Made by a program: the position numbers and the translations under genes. DNA of 64,000 nt from Leptospira haakeii (GTDB lineage: Bacteria; Spirochaetota; Leptospiria; Leptospirales; Leptospiraceae), in the NCBI RefSeq assembly GCF_002812045.1, contig NZ_NPEG01000001.1, forward strand, positions 434,001 through 498,000, in the 5' to 3' direction. This document shows, one piece after another, positions 41,621-50,472 of the stretch (position 1 is its first letter; every line of letters starts with the position of its first letter). The notes under the pieces are model-generated. The model ran no database searches. It saw nothing but the letters and a program-made list of their open reading frames with translations, and had not been told where the DNA came from.

Positions 41621-41644
41621 GTTCTTGTTTCCAGTGGATCTAAT

Positions 41645-41875
41645 ATGGAACCGCTAGGTAAAACATTTCTTTGGATCGGGGCATTCTTCCTGATTATTGG
41701 GGCCATAATCGTTTTCGGCTCCAAACTTCCATTTATCTCTTCTCTCGGAAATTTACCGGGAGACTTCAAGATCGAAAGAGAAAATTTCAGATTCTACTTT
41801 CCTTTCGCAACTTCCATTCTGATTAGTATCGGACTTTCACTGCTTCTGTATCTTTGGAACAGAATTATACATTAA
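41645..41875 (+). CDS. DUF2905 family small membrane protein
   Basis: A 76-residue protein with two membrane helices (about 6-24 and 52-72) and the conserved middle LGNLPGDFKIERENFRFYFP that marks DUF2905. The function of the family is unknown. It starts 25 bases after tRNA-Ser and may be cotranscribed with it and with the aminotransferase gene 9 bases further on. Confidence 0.85.
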   Translation: MEPLGKTFLWIGAFFLIIGAIIVFGSKLPFISSLGNLPGDFKIERENFRFYFPFATSILISIGLSLLLYLWNRIIH

Positions 41876-41884
41876 ATAAACTGC

Positions 41885-43066
41885 ATGGATCAGGAAAACA
41901 CTCCTCGTTTTAGCGATAGATTTGAATTCATCTCGGGAGAGAATGATCTATATTCCCTTTTGGAATCTTTTAAAAAATCAGGAGAGGATTGGATCGACCT
42001 CACAATTTCTAACCCTACAAAAGTAGGACTTGTTTATCCAAGAGAAGCCATACTACATTCTCTGGAAAAACAAGAAAGTATAGAATATGATCCGAATCCT
42101 AAAGGGACTCCGAATGCCAGAAAATCCATCACTGGCTATTATAAAGAAAAAGGTCATAATATATCCGAAGAAGATCTATTTTTAACATCTTCTTCCTCCG
42201 AAGCATATTCTTATTTAATAAAATTATTATGTAATCCGGGAGAGGAGGTTCTCATCCCTTCTCCTGGGTATCCACTCTTCGAATTTTTATCCTTACTGGA
42301 CGGAGTAGAATTTAATTCTTATAAGTTAGATCAAAAAGAAAATTGGAAAATAGATTTTGAAGATTTAAATTCTAAGATCACAACTAAGACTAAGATCTTA
42401 TTCTTAGTATCTCCGAATAATCCGACAGGAAATTCGCTTACTTCGGAAGAATTTGAAAAACTAAAAGCCATTTCTAAAACCAAAAAGATAGCCTTGGTTT
42501 TAGATGAGGTTTTCTCTGATTATTTACATGAAAAAAATCCGAACCAAATCGATTTCTTTCATACTGATTTTCCTGTGTTTGTAGTAAATGGAGTTTCTAA
42601 GATACTTGCGCTTCCCCAAATGAAACTTTCCTGGATCCATGTAGGAGGTCCCACAAACTGGAAAAAAGAATGTAAGGAAAGATTAGAGATCATTGCAGAT
42701 ACTTATCTTTCTGTAGGAACTCCAATCCAACTTGCTCTTCCAGAACTATTCCAATGGAGAAATATGATCCAGAGCCAGGTGCTTAGAAGAATAAGCAGAA
42801 ATCTTCAGGTTCTGGAAAGTTTTCATTCTTCTCATCCTGGAATTGTTTATACATCTCCTCAAGGCGGATGGTACGCAGTATTACAATCCAAGTCCTTCTT
42901 AAACGATGAAGAATTCTCCTATAGATTATTAGAAAAAGAAAAAGTGCTGGTTCACCCGGGTTCTATGTTCGGATTCGAAGAAGATTCAGGAAGTATAGTG
43001 ATCAGCTTGATCTATGAAACAGAATTGTTTCAGTCAGGACTTGAAAGAATATCAACGCTCTTATGA
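41885..43066 (+). CDS. pyridoxal-phosphate aminotransferase, class I/II
   Basis: A 393-residue fold-type I aminotransferase. The cofactor lysine is Lys239 in VNGVSKILALPQMK. SPNNPTGNSLT (near 176) and VLDEVFSDY (near 205) are the typical PLP-binding motifs. It probably makes or degrades an amino acid from a 2-oxo acid; the specificity (alanine, aspartate, aromatic) cannot be read. Its end overlaps the convergent receptor gene by 6 bases. Confidence 0.9.
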   Translation: MDQENTPRFSDRFEFISGENDLYSLLESFKKSGEDWIDLTISNPTKVGLVYPREAILHSLEKQESIEYDPNPKGTPNARKSITGYYKEKGHNISEEDLFLTSSSSEAYSYLIKLLCNPGEEVLIPSPGYPLFEFLSLLDGVEFNSYKLDQKENWKIDFEDLNSKITTKTKILFLVSPNNPTGNSLTSEEFEKLKAISKTKKIALVLDEVFSDYLHEKNPNQIDFFHTDFPVFVVNGVSKILALPQMKLSWIHVGGPTNWKKECKERLEIIADTYLSVGTPIQLALPELFQWRNMIQSQVLRRISRNLQVLESFHSSHPGIVYTSPQGGWYAVLQSKSFLNDEEFSYRLLEKEKVLVHPGSMFGFEEDSGSIVISLIYETELFQSGLERISTLL

Positions 43067-44659
43067 AACAGCTTTCTGCACGAAACTTTTATACTGTTTC
43101 GGAGTAAGACCTGTCGCCTTCTTAAACTCAACATTAAAAGAAGTTTTAGAGCCAAATCCTACTGCAAACGCGATGTTCAAAATATTGTCCTCAGTATCGT
43201 TTTTTAGAAGAAGTTTAGCTTCTTCTATCCTTTTGGAATTCAAATAAGCGGCAAATCCCATCCCAAGCCTGGAATTCAGAAGCTCTGACAATTGATGAGT
43301 ACTTAATCCTATCTTAGAAGCCAGCATCTGGATGGTAACTTCTTCCTCTGCGAATAATTTCTCTGTGCTCATCAGATATTCCAAAGCACTCAGGGATTCA
43401 TCCACATCCAGACCAGCAATCTTAGAACGTGCATATCTTGGCTTATTTATAAAACCTCTCAATGTCTCAAGAAGACTATTCTTCTCCTCCAGATTTTGGG
43501 AATATTTTTGAATAATATTATAAAGAAGAATGAGAAGGTCCGCTGGAAAGAAAAGGGGCACTGAATACACCGTAAAAAACCCGTATTCCAAAAATCCCAT
43601 ATAGTAAAAAATACTGATATATCCGAAAGTGAGGTATATTCCCCAGGAAACCAAGAACAGATTTAATTTCCGATTTCCTCGTCCTCTCAAATAAATCCCT
43701 GAGATCATTATTAAAGGAATAGAAATAGAATATATAATCACAATGGTCGTGGTAAGATATACAATCCTATCCATTGTAAAAATAAGTGGAAGTGTCAGAC
43801 CCAGAATAACGGAAAAAAAGAATAGGGTCCGATCCACCCACGGTAAAAATGTCTCTGTTTCCAAAAACTTTCGAATGAATTGGAATCCGAAAATTCCACC
43901 CAAATTAAAGAAAAAGTAATTCACTTTTTCGGCCCAAAGAGGGGAATCTTCCCAAAAAAACTCTATTGCATTTCCGTAATTTACGTCGTAGGAAGCTCCC
44001 ATACAGAAAGCATAGCAAGTATATAGTAGAAATTCCTTATATTCTGTTGCTCTATAGTATAATAAAGCGACAAGGATAAGCATCCCGTATAAGCAGGCAG
44101 AAAGTGAAAATACTCCAGTTTCAATAGCTAGATTGGCCCGGACACCAGCTTCATCCATGATATCGATAGGAAATGACATAATGGATTCTGATTTGATCCG
44201 AACGATAAATTCTTTTTCTTCTCCAGGCTCTCCTTGTAAGAGTAAGGTTGGATAGAGAACATTTTTAACTGGCCAATTACTTTTTGATAATGTATCTCCA
44301 ACTCTTTGTATAGGAGTTACCCCATTTGGGGTATATAATTCAGCTAAATCGTGAGCCTTCCAACGAATTACGAAGTAAAGATTTTCGCGAATTTCTTCGC
44401 GAAATCGAATTCTGAATTTTAACCAATACGATCTTTTGGAAAAATTGAAATTTAGAGCGTTTGATCTAATTTTTTTCCAACCATCGTTTTGATTCGATGG
44501 AGGAGGAATATTTTCGGTATAGGTTTTTTCCCAAAGATAAAGTTCGGGCGTAATGTTTTTATTATGTTCGTTTGTTTTTAGGGTGAACGGAAGTTCTTTA
44601 GCAAGGATGGAACCGAAACTCGAAATAAGAACGAGAAGAAAAAACGAAATTCGGATCAT
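43061..44659 (-). CDS. membrane-bound 7TM-DISM receptor with AraC-type DNA-binding domain
   Basis: A 532-residue protein. A signal peptide (1-20) is followed by a periplasmic 7TMR-DISMED2-like domain (about 25-175: FNFSKRSYWLKFRI, NLYFVIRWKAHDLAELY), seven membrane helices (about 185-390) and a cytoplasmic AraC domain (about 425-530, ending GFGSKTSFNVEFKKATGLTPKQY). It is probably a one-component regulator that senses an extracytoplasmic ligand, perhaps a carbohydrate, and binds DNA from the membrane. Targets are unknown. The divergent interval holds the candidate small RNA. Confidence 0.9.
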   Translation of the reverse strand: MIRISFFLLVLISSFGSILAKELPFTLKTNEHNKNITPELYLWEKTYTENIPPPSNQNDGWKKIRSNALNFNFSKRSYWLKFRIRFREEIRENLYFVIRWKAHDLAELYTPNGVTPIQRVGDTLSKSNWPVKNVLYPTLLLQGEPGEEKEFIVRIKSESIMSFPIDIMDEAGVRANLAIETGVFSLSACLYGMLILVALLYYRATEYKEFLLYTCYAFCMGASYDVNYGNAIEFFWEDSPLWAEKVNYFFFNLGGIFGFQFIRKFLETETFLPWVDRTLFFFSVILGLTLPLIFTMDRIVYLTTTIVIIYSISIPLIMISGIYLRGRGNRKLNLFLVSWGIYLTFGYISIFYYMGFLEYGFFTVYSVPLFFPADLLILLYNIIQKYSQNLEEKNSLLETLRGFINKPRYARSKIAGLDVDESLSALEYLMSTEKLFAEEEVTIQMLASKIGLSTHQLSELLNSRLGMGFAAYLNSKRIEEAKLLLKNDTEDNILNIAFAVGFGSKTSFNVEFKKATGLTPKQYKSFVQKAVS

Positions 44660-44765
44660 GTGTTAAAAAACCTTTTTTCGTAATTCAATTAGGTGCAAAC
44701 AAAAAACGTTCGTGTATATAATTCCGAACGATTTTCGATTCTATTTAGTATATTATCGAATTGTT

Positions 44766-44914
44766 ACTCTCCAGAATGAGTTATTACTTAACTCATATAC
44801 GTTAACTGGAGTTTAAACCAACGCCATTCTGGCGTTTTCTATTCGCCTTGCCTCGGACGAGTTTAATCCGCTTGTCCGAATAATTTTCAGGCCCGCATCT
44901 GCGGGCCTTTTTTT
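44766..44914 (+). ncRNA. candidate structured small RNA ending in terminator
   Basis: Successive inverted repeats are CTCCAG / CTGGAG (44769-44774 and 44806-44811) enclosing ATGAGTTA / TAACTCAT (44776-44796); AACGCCA / TGGCGTT (44820-44836); CGGACGAG / CTTGTCCG (44854-44878, one G-U); and GGCCCGC / GCGGGCC (44890-44907) followed by seven T. The last is a strong intrinsic terminator on the plus strand, yet no plus-strand gene lies upstream of it within this gap. The flanking genes diverge, so a short non-coding transcript is the simplest explanation. It does not match 6S, SRP, tmRNA or RNase P as I know them. Confidence 0.5.
44890..44914 (+). terminator. strong rho-independent terminator
   Basis: A 7-bp G/C stem GGCCCGC / GCGGGCC with loop ATCT is followed by seven T residues. 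It is oriented for plus-strand transcription inside a divergent intergenic region. Confidence 0.85.
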
Positions 44915-45001
44915 ATCTTTTTCTAAAAATTCTTCCAAAATCCAGTCACAGTAGATCTGCAAATTCGATCCTATTACGCGAAATCAAAAAAGGATACCTA
45001 T

Positions 45002-45484
45002 ATGCATCCAAACGAAGCCAAAATCAGAGACTTTTATAAAAGTTTTCATTCTAGAAACTCTGCAAGTATTGCAGACTTCTATTCACAAGACGTTGAATTT
45101 TCAGATCCTGTTTTTCCTAAATTAAAAGGTGGAGCAGTGACCGGAATGTGGTCAATGCTCTTAGAAAGAATGGATCCAAATGCGACAATAGAATTGGTAG
45201 AAGCAAACGCCGGCGCTGAAACAGGAACTGCTTACTGGGTAGCAACTTATCTATTTTCAAAAACAGGAAGAAAGGTCCAAAACCATATCAGATCGGAATT
45301 CCAATTTAAAAACGGAAAAGTGGTTAAACAAAAGGATAGATTTCCTCTCTGGAAATGGACCAGAATGGCTTTAGGCGCTCCTGGAGTTCTTTTGGGATGG
45401 TCACCTTTAGTCCAAGGAAAGGTAAGATCGGAAGCCGCCAGAAATCTGGAACATTATCTTAGGAAAAAAGGGATCAAAGCTTAG
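45002..45484 (+). CDS. SnoaL-like/NTF2-fold protein
   Basis: A 160-residue protein with the NTF2-like pattern: an N-terminal helix (KIRDFYKSFHSRNSASIADFY), then VEFSDPVFP, a sheet region (AYWVATYLFSKTGRKVQNHIRSEFQFKNGKVVKQKDRF) and a closing WKW segment. Such domains bind small ligands, and in some ECF sigma factors the same fold is the C-terminal regulatory domain. Here it lies one base before an ECF sigma gene, so a regulatory role is possible. No catalytic motif is certain. Confidence 0.78.
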   Translation: MHPNEAKIRDFYKSFHSRNSASIADFYSQDVEFSDPVFPKLKGGAVTGMWSMLLERMDPNATIELVEANAGAETGTAYWVATYLFSKTGRKVQNHIRSEFQFKNGKVVKQKDRFPLWKWTRMALGAPGVLLGWSPLVQGKVRSEAARNLEHYLRKKGIKA

Positions 45485-45485
45485 A

Positions 45486-46307
45486 ATGGAAAAATCCGTA
45501 ACGATACAAGACGAGTTTACGGATACAATCCGAATCGCTCTAGAGGGAAGACCTAGAGCGATGGAAATTCTTTTGGAAAAGATACAAGACTATATCTTTA
45601 ATCTTTCCTTAAGAATGTTATGGGATCCCCAAGAAGCAGAGGACGCGACCCAAGAGATTTTATTTAAAATTTCCAATAAACTTTCAGGATTTAGGTTCGA
45701 GAGTAAATTTACTACCTGGGTATATTCTATCGCCAGCAATCATCTTCTGACTATCAAAAGACCAAAGAACATCGTATATTTGAGTAGAATACGCCAAGAA
45801 TATTTATCTAAACCGAACTCTATCTCTTTGGAAGATCAGGTAGAAGATAAAATTCTAGAAGAAGAGATCCGCTTCGGTTGTGTACATGCAGTTTTATTAA
45901 AATTAAATTCTGCGGATAGGATAGTATTCGTTCTATCTTCAGTCTACGGTATGAGTAGCGAAGAAGGAGCCGAAATTTTAAGTATCAGTTCTGAAAACTT
46001 CCGCCAAAAACTTTCTCGTTCCAAAAAGAAACTGTCCGAGTTTTTATCAAAAGAATGTGGGATGTGGATCGATAATAATAAAGCTTGTCCTTGTATAGGA
46101 TTATCAGGACATCTTTTAAATCGGAACAGGGATAATGTTTCCTTTTTTACGGAACTCAAAAAACTAAAAAGGAAAACTCCTACTTTAGAAGATTCTAAAG
46201 TATTAGAACATTTAAAAGAACTGGATCGACTTGCTTGGATCTATAAAAGCCAAGGAATTTATGAAACTCCCAAGGAGATTTTAGAAAAACTGGAACCTTC
46301 TTCTTAA
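45486..46307 (+). CDS. ECF-type RNA polymerase sigma factor with C-terminal cysteine motif
   Basis: A 273-residue sigma-70 family factor. Region 2 covers about 25-95 (WDPQEAEDATQEILFKI, FRFESKFTTWVYSIASNHLL) and region 4 about 135-185 (SSVYGMSSEEGAEILSISSENFRQKLSRSKKKL). The extra 85-residue C-terminal tail contains Cys191-x9-Cys201-x-Cys203, a pattern that recurs in a group of ECF sigma factors and may sense redox or metal. No anti-sigma gene is adjacent; the upstream SnoaL-like gene is the likely partner. Confidence 0.9.
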   Translation: MEKSVTIQDEFTDTIRIALEGRPRAMEILLEKIQDYIFNLSLRMLWDPQEAEDATQEILFKISNKLSGFRFESKFTTWVYSIASNHLLTIKRPKNIVYLSRIRQEYLSKPNSISLEDQVEDKILEEEIRFGCVHAVLLKLNSADRIVFVLSSVYGMSSEEGAEILSISSENFRQKLSRSKKKLSEFLSKECGMWIDNNKACPCIGLSGHLLNRNRDNVSFFTELKKLKRKTPTLEDSKVLEHLKELDRLAWIYKSQGIYETPKEILEKLEPSS

Positions 46308-46329
46308 CATCCTTAAATTACTAAAAAGA

Positions 46330-47325
46330 TTATTGAGTTTCAGTCCAATCCTTTGGTTTTGTTAAAGCTAATCGTACAAAGTCTCTTAAAAAACCTCTGT
46401 ATCTAGTCAAAATTTCACTCTTATTATGCTCGGCGGGTCTAAATATCCCTTTTTTGGAGAATAACTTCATAGGCTCTTCTTTAATATCCGACCAAGTCCC
46501 TACTTCCAATGTTAATGGAAGAAATTTGGAACTCCAACTCTCTTGTTCCGAATACAATTCTTGGTAATGATCGTAAAACTTATCCCAAAGATCTCCATGA
46601 GTTGTATAACTCGCACTTTGAGGACCATAAGCAAAATTGATATGCCCACAATGGTCTTTAAAGTGAGAAGCAATCTTTTCGTACAAAGCAGTATCCGTGC
46701 AAGCCCTATGAGTATACGCATAAGGCCACCAAACATTATCCACTGTTCCAAAACCTGAGTGTAGATCTAAAACAGGTAGAATTGAATCCTGCACATGGAA
46801 AAATTTTTCGAATACAGTTCTGGAAAGTGTTCTGGACTCGGGCTCTAATCCATGTCCTCTAAAATAAGGAAGTTTATTAGAGAACTTTTGGCCTCCAAAA
46901 AAAGGAAGTGGTTTCTCTGCATCTATCCCGGAGTTTCTCATCAGATCAACTCCGCCCGGATTTGATCTGGTCTTTGCTGCCACTCCCCCTGGATTCACGA
47001 TAGGAATAACAATTAATCCTAATTTACCTTTTTTTAATTCAGGAAGGAAACCAGTGGATTTAGGGCTAATAATATATTCTAAAAAATCGATCAGGATCTG
47101 GATGCCGATCGTTTCCAATCCATGTACACCTGCCGTGATCCCAACAGGATGTTTTTCCAAACCTTCTTTAGTTCCTATCTCCAAACTATAGATCGGAAAT
47201 CGGAAACCTTCGTCGGTCCTTCTGGAAAAACCCGCCTGGTTGATTTTTACGAGTTTGCCACCCAGTTTTGCGATCCTGAGTAATCTTTTCTCGTATCGAT
47301 TCAGTCTTTTGATACCTCTGAGCAA
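46330..47325 (-). CDS. M14-type zinc carboxypeptidase-like protein
   Basis: A 331-residue protein with the zinc motif HGLE (His68-x2-Glu71 in GVHGLETIG), a third histidine candidate in DLHSGFG (near 192), the VNPGGVAAKTRSNPGGVDLMRN substrate region (near 115-137), and a candidate catalytic glutamate in LTLEVGTW (near 284). This fits the M14/DUF2817 deacylase-carboxypeptidase group. No signal peptide is evident. The start is TTG with a strong GGAGG ribosome-binding site 6 bases upstream. The substrate is unknown. Confidence 0.82.
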   Translation of the reverse strand: MLRGIKRLNRYEKRLLRIAKLGGKLVKINQAGFSRRTDEGFRFPIYSLEIGTKEGLEKHPVGITAGVHGLETIGIQILIDFLEYIISPKSTGFLPELKKGKLGLIVIPIVNPGGVAAKTRSNPGGVDLMRNSGIDAEKPLPFFGGQKFSNKLPYFRGHGLEPESRTLSRTVFEKFFHVQDSILPVLDLHSGFGTVDNVWWPYAYTHRACTDTALYEKIASHFKDHCGHINFAYGPQSASYTTHGDLWDKFYDHYQELYSEQESWSSKFLPLTLEVGTWSDIKEEPMKLFSKKGIFRPAEHNKSEILTRYRGFLRDFVRLALTKPKDWTETQ

Positions 47326-47405
47326 GGTTTGCCTCCGAAAATTCAGATCGTATCTTTAGTCCACGGTTGGGTTTATAACCCGGGTCTTTTGACCTTTATA
47401 TTTTT

Positions 47406-47867
47406 TTACTCTTTAGAGTTTTGAAGAGTTTGTAACCATTTACAATCTTCAGAAAGTTCAGAAACTCCTTTTTTTATCAAAGAGCAATCTGCTTCCGTTG
47501 CTACTTTCAAACAGGATATAGTCCTATTTATAACCAATTTAGGTTCTTGCGCAGCTAATGTATACACTTTGGATTCTTTAAATTTTTCTAAACAAAAATC
47601 CTTTCTTAATCTTTTTTCCAGAATCGCTTCGGAGTCTTGGTCCAAGGTTTTCATGTCCCTATCCGCACATTGTCTGACCTTTTCACAATATTTGGAGACC
47701 CATGCGAATCCATTGGAGTTCTCCATTCCTTCCTGATCCGCTTTCCAAACCGATTCTACTGCAGCCGGAACTTTTTTCTTTTTGGAACAACCAAATGAGA
47801 AGGCAACTCCCAATAATACGAGGACCAATCCAAAAGGAATTACAGTTTTATTTATTTTAGAGATCAT
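47406..47867 (-). CDS. putative lipoprotein, cysteine-rich
   Basis: A 153-residue protein with a signal peptide ending in the lipobox-like FSFGC (Cys27) followed by a lysine run SKKKK. The mature part has further cysteines at a regular pattern (SKYCEKVRQC, KDFCLEKF, SCLKVATEADC, EDCKW) suggestive of disulfides. It resembles small Leptospira-specific lipoproteins, with no known function. It lies 3 bases downstream of the MotB-like gene and is probably cotranscribed. Confidence 0.75.
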   Translation of the reverse strand: MISKINKTVIPFGLVLVLLGVAFSFGCSKKKKVPAAVESVWKADQEGMENSNGFAWVSKYCEKVRQCADRDMKTLDQDSEAILEKRLRKDFCLEKFKESKVYTLAAQEPKLVINRTISCLKVATEADCSLIKKGVSELSEDCKWLQTLQNSKE

Positions 47868-47870
47868 TCC

Positions 47871-48599
47871 TTATTCTTCCTTACCTCGTTTACGAATGAT
47901 GATTTCTATTCTTTCTTGGGAAGCTTTTACTTCCGGGCTAGGACCTTCTTCCGGACCTAATTTTCTAAATCCGTGATACGCTTGTACAGAAAGTCTTTCT
48001 CTAGAGATTCCGTATTTTTCTGATAATGTTTCTGCGATCAAACCTGCACGATGAGCATTATACTCCCAGATATTTCTGAATCCTTGGCCGGCTTGTTCTG
48101 CATAAGGGACTTGGACTCTTAAAGTGATGTCCACATCCATACCTTGCGCGACCTCTGCTACTTTTTTGAACGTGAAGTCGGTGTCCTCATCAGGATGAAA
48201 TTCACCTTCGCCCAAGGATGGTGCAAATACTTGGATGCGGATCTCTTCCGTTTCGTTGATGCCGATGAACAGTTTCGTTTTCTCTTTTAGCTTTTTTAAT
48301 GCGTAAGAGATCCTTTCCCAAAAGCGATACATTTGGGTTCTCGGTTGTAATAAAGGATCCTCTTCTAATGTTATATTAGAACCTTCAAAAAAAGATTCTC
48401 CTAAACCAAATCCACCTCTGACCAAGTCGGCAACTTGTTTTAATTTGTTTTGGTCTACTTGGGAAATAGAATATAAAATAATAAAAAGTCCAAGAAGGAG
48501 TGTGATCATATCCGCGTACGTCAAAAGCCATCTGTCTCGGTTCTCATCTCCGGCTTCGACAGGCTTTCTGTATCTCGAAAAACGTGATCTTCCGTTCAA
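47871..48599 (-). CDS. MotB-like OmpA-domain membrane protein
   Basis: A 242-residue protein. The single membrane helix near residues 24-46 begins RWLLTYADMITLLLGLF, the MotB signature with the proton-pathway aspartate at Asp30. The C-terminal peptidoglycan-binding OmpA-like domain (about 115-238) contains NIWEYNAHRAGLIAETL and a YHGFRKLG segment. The start is TTG, overlapping the upstream gene's stop (TTGA). No motA is adjacent, so it may be a second stator subunit or a MotB-like anchor of another complex. Confidence 0.83.
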   Translation of the reverse strand: MNGRSRFSRYRKPVEAGDENRDRWLLTYADMITLLLGLFIILYSISQVDQNKLKQVADLVRGGFGLGESFFEGSNITLEEDPLLQPRTQMYRFWERISYALKKLKEKTKLFIGINETEEIRIQVFAPSLGEGEFHPDEDTDFTFKKVAEVAQGMDVDITLRVQVPYAEQAGQGFRNIWEYNAHRAGLIAETLSEKYGISRERLSVQAYHGFRKLGPEEGPSPEVKASQERIEIIIRKRGKEE

Positions 48600-49258
48600 G
48601 CAGGCGGCTCCTTAGGTTGCTTTCCATTTAAGAAAGCAGCCTCTAGATATTCCGACTCTCTTCTCTCTACTTGCTCAATAAAAGAAACAAAAATTTCAGG
48701 AGACACCGGTAAAACTGCATTATATGCCTTCTCCACTGAATCGAATAAAAGAGAAACTCCTAACAAACCTGCCATAAATCTAGCAGGTCGTATTAAATAT
48801 GCCGAGATGGGTTTATGTGCTAATTCGTAGAATGTCCTAAGATTGTGCAGAACGATCTCTAACTGCTTTTCTCTTTCTTCTTTATGACCATAAGCTTTGT
48901 ATAGGTCGTCGTATTCTTCTCTAGAAAGTTTTTTGCCGTCCCAATCTCTTTGGATGAGTAACTGAGCCATTTCAGAATCTAAATGATCCGTTAGATTATT
49001 TAATTCGATCAGAGTTTCTAGATTAGCCCTGGTGGTCTCCTTCATCATACCCTTTACTTTTTGGTATGTATCTAAGGCAAGATGCATCCAAGCTTCTTTG
49101 CCATCTAGGTTATAGATAGTTTCAAAAAAATACTCCACCATGGAGATCGTTTCTTCTAAATGAAAATAATCCGAATAAAATTTGCGGAATCTTTCCACCT
49201 GAGCCCGAACCACTTCTACCTTGGCATGTTTAAATTTATGTTCTTCGAAACTACTCAC
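48596..49258 (-). CDS. conserved-looking hypothetical protein, coupled to MotB-like gene
   Basis: I do not recognise this 220-residue protein. It is helical and charged, with one moderately hydrophobic stretch (ARFMAGLLGVSLLFDSVEKAY, near 167-187) that is too short and polar to be a clear membrane helix. The start is GTG at 49258. It overlaps the MotB-like gene by 4 bases, so the products are probably made in a fixed ratio and may interact. It is not MotA. Confidence 0.65.
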   Translation of the reverse strand: MSSFEEHKFKHAKVEVVRAQVERFRKFYSDYFHLEETISMVEYFFETIYNLDGKEAWMHLALDTYQKVKGMMKETTRANLETLIELNNLTDHLDSEMAQLLIQRDWDGKKLSREEYDDLYKAYGHKEEREKQLEIVLHNLRTFYELAHKPISAYLIRPARFMAGLLGVSLLFDSVEKAYNAVLPVSPEIFVSFIEQVERRESEYLEAAFLNGKQPKEPPA

Positions 49259-49273
49259 GATACTATCCGGCTA

Positions 49274-50416
49274 TTATTTGGACTTTCCTCTAGATACCAA
49301 AGGTAGAGGATAACTTTTAAAACCTTGCTGGTCTATCTCCGTTTTTACAGAACTGAAATCTGTTGGAAGATTGATCGTATCTCTATAAGACTTGGAACTT
49401 GAGCGAATCAATAAATTCGGAACACCATCTTCTGCAGGAGTGTATTTGAAACGAACTCCGTACTTATGGTTCCTTGCCCAACCTTCTTTCGTAATTTCTA
49501 ATAAAGGAAACTTAGAATTGATATATTTTTTTTCGAAAGAATATACGGAAGATCCGGGAGAATAATATCTCAACCCTTCTTTACCGGAATCAATCTCTAC
49601 TTTTCCACCTTGAGGAAATGAAAGACTAATATATGTAGTTCCCGAATAAGATCCTCTGTTCTTGAACCAGATCACTACTTCGGATGCTACATCCTTTTTC
49701 CATTCGGCGGGAGCTTCGATACTTAATAGGCCTGGAGCAGCTACACTCGGAACATCAGGAACTAATTCCCATCCATTAAAATTAAAATTCTGAGCATAAG
49801 TGCGATTGTTCGGAAAAATGGTAAGATTCTTCTCTTCTTTATTATAAGAGAAATCGATACGTTTTGATTTTGCTAAAAATTGATGATCTTTTAAAGAAGC
49901 GAGTCCGTCCAAAATTTTCTCACCCTTACGGATCACATAAGGAACTGAAAAAAGACCTAAAGGAGGTTCTTCACTTAAAACTTCTAAAAAGAGAGAATTG
50001 AAAGAATCTCCGGGAAGTTCTTCCATTAGAATTCTTTTAACTACATAGCCGGATTCTTTTGTATTCTCATCTTCTCCCGCTTTCCAAGTAGAAGTTTTGG
50101 GATCATGGACAAAAGGGCCTATATTTAGAAGATTAAAACCTATCTTAGATTTAAGAGCCCATTCTCCGTTTTCTTTTTTGAAAACTGCAAGAATCTCTTC
50201 GGTTCCATTACGAACCAAAGAAAAGACTTCTAGATCAGGATCCTCGTCCAGGTTTCCTAATTTTTTGAGTACCACATCAGGGCTTTTTTCTTCGGACTCT
50301 GGAATGGTTAGGGAAATGATCTTGGAATCAGATGGTGTTTTTGAATTACAAGCAATGAGAAAAATGAATACTGAAAAAAGGATCAGTACTCGGAAAAAAG
50401 AAATGAAACGAAACAT
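49274..50416 (-). CDS. putative lipoprotein
   Basis: A 380-residue protein with a signal peptide and lipobox FLIAC (Cys23). The N-terminal part has an FG-GAP/VCBS-like phrase LGNLDEDPDLEVFSLVRNG. The middle is beta-rich, with an NRTYAQNFNFNGWELVPD segment. It ends in a KGKS tail. No enzymatic motif was found. It lies 15 bases upstream of the 220-residue gene in the same minus-strand run. Confidence 0.72.
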   Translation of the reverse strand: MFRFISFFRVLILFSVFIFLIACNSKTPSDSKIISLTIPESEEKSPDVVLKKLGNLDEDPDLEVFSLVRNGTEEILAVFKKENGEWALKSKIGFNLLNIGPFVHDPKTSTWKAGEDENTKESGYVVKRILMEELPGDSFNSLFLEVLSEEPPLGLFSVPYVIRKGEKILDGLASLKDHQFLAKSKRIDFSYNKEEKNLTIFPNNRTYAQNFNFNGWELVPDVPSVAAPGLLSIEAPAEWKKDVASEVVIWFKNRGSYSGTTYISLSFPQGGKVEIDSGKEGLRYYSPGSSVYSFEKKYINSKFPLLEITKEGWARNHKYGVRFKYTPAEDGVPNLLIRSSSKSYRDTINLPTDFSSVKTEIDQQGFKSYPLPLVSRGKSK

Positions 50417-50472
50417 ATTCTGAACTACAGCTTCTTTCCAAGAAAAGCAGATGTCTATCGATTTCCTGGGTT

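Larger units (their letters stand above)
44660..45001. other. 342-base gene-free interval rich in dyads
   Basis: There is no credible reading frame. The right two-thirds is a series of hairpins ending in an intrinsic terminator (see the separate entry). The left third is A/T-rich and holds a TATATT (44749-44754) that could be a -10 element, without a clear -35. The last 85 bases should hold the promoter of the SnoaL-like gene. Confidence 0.6.
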
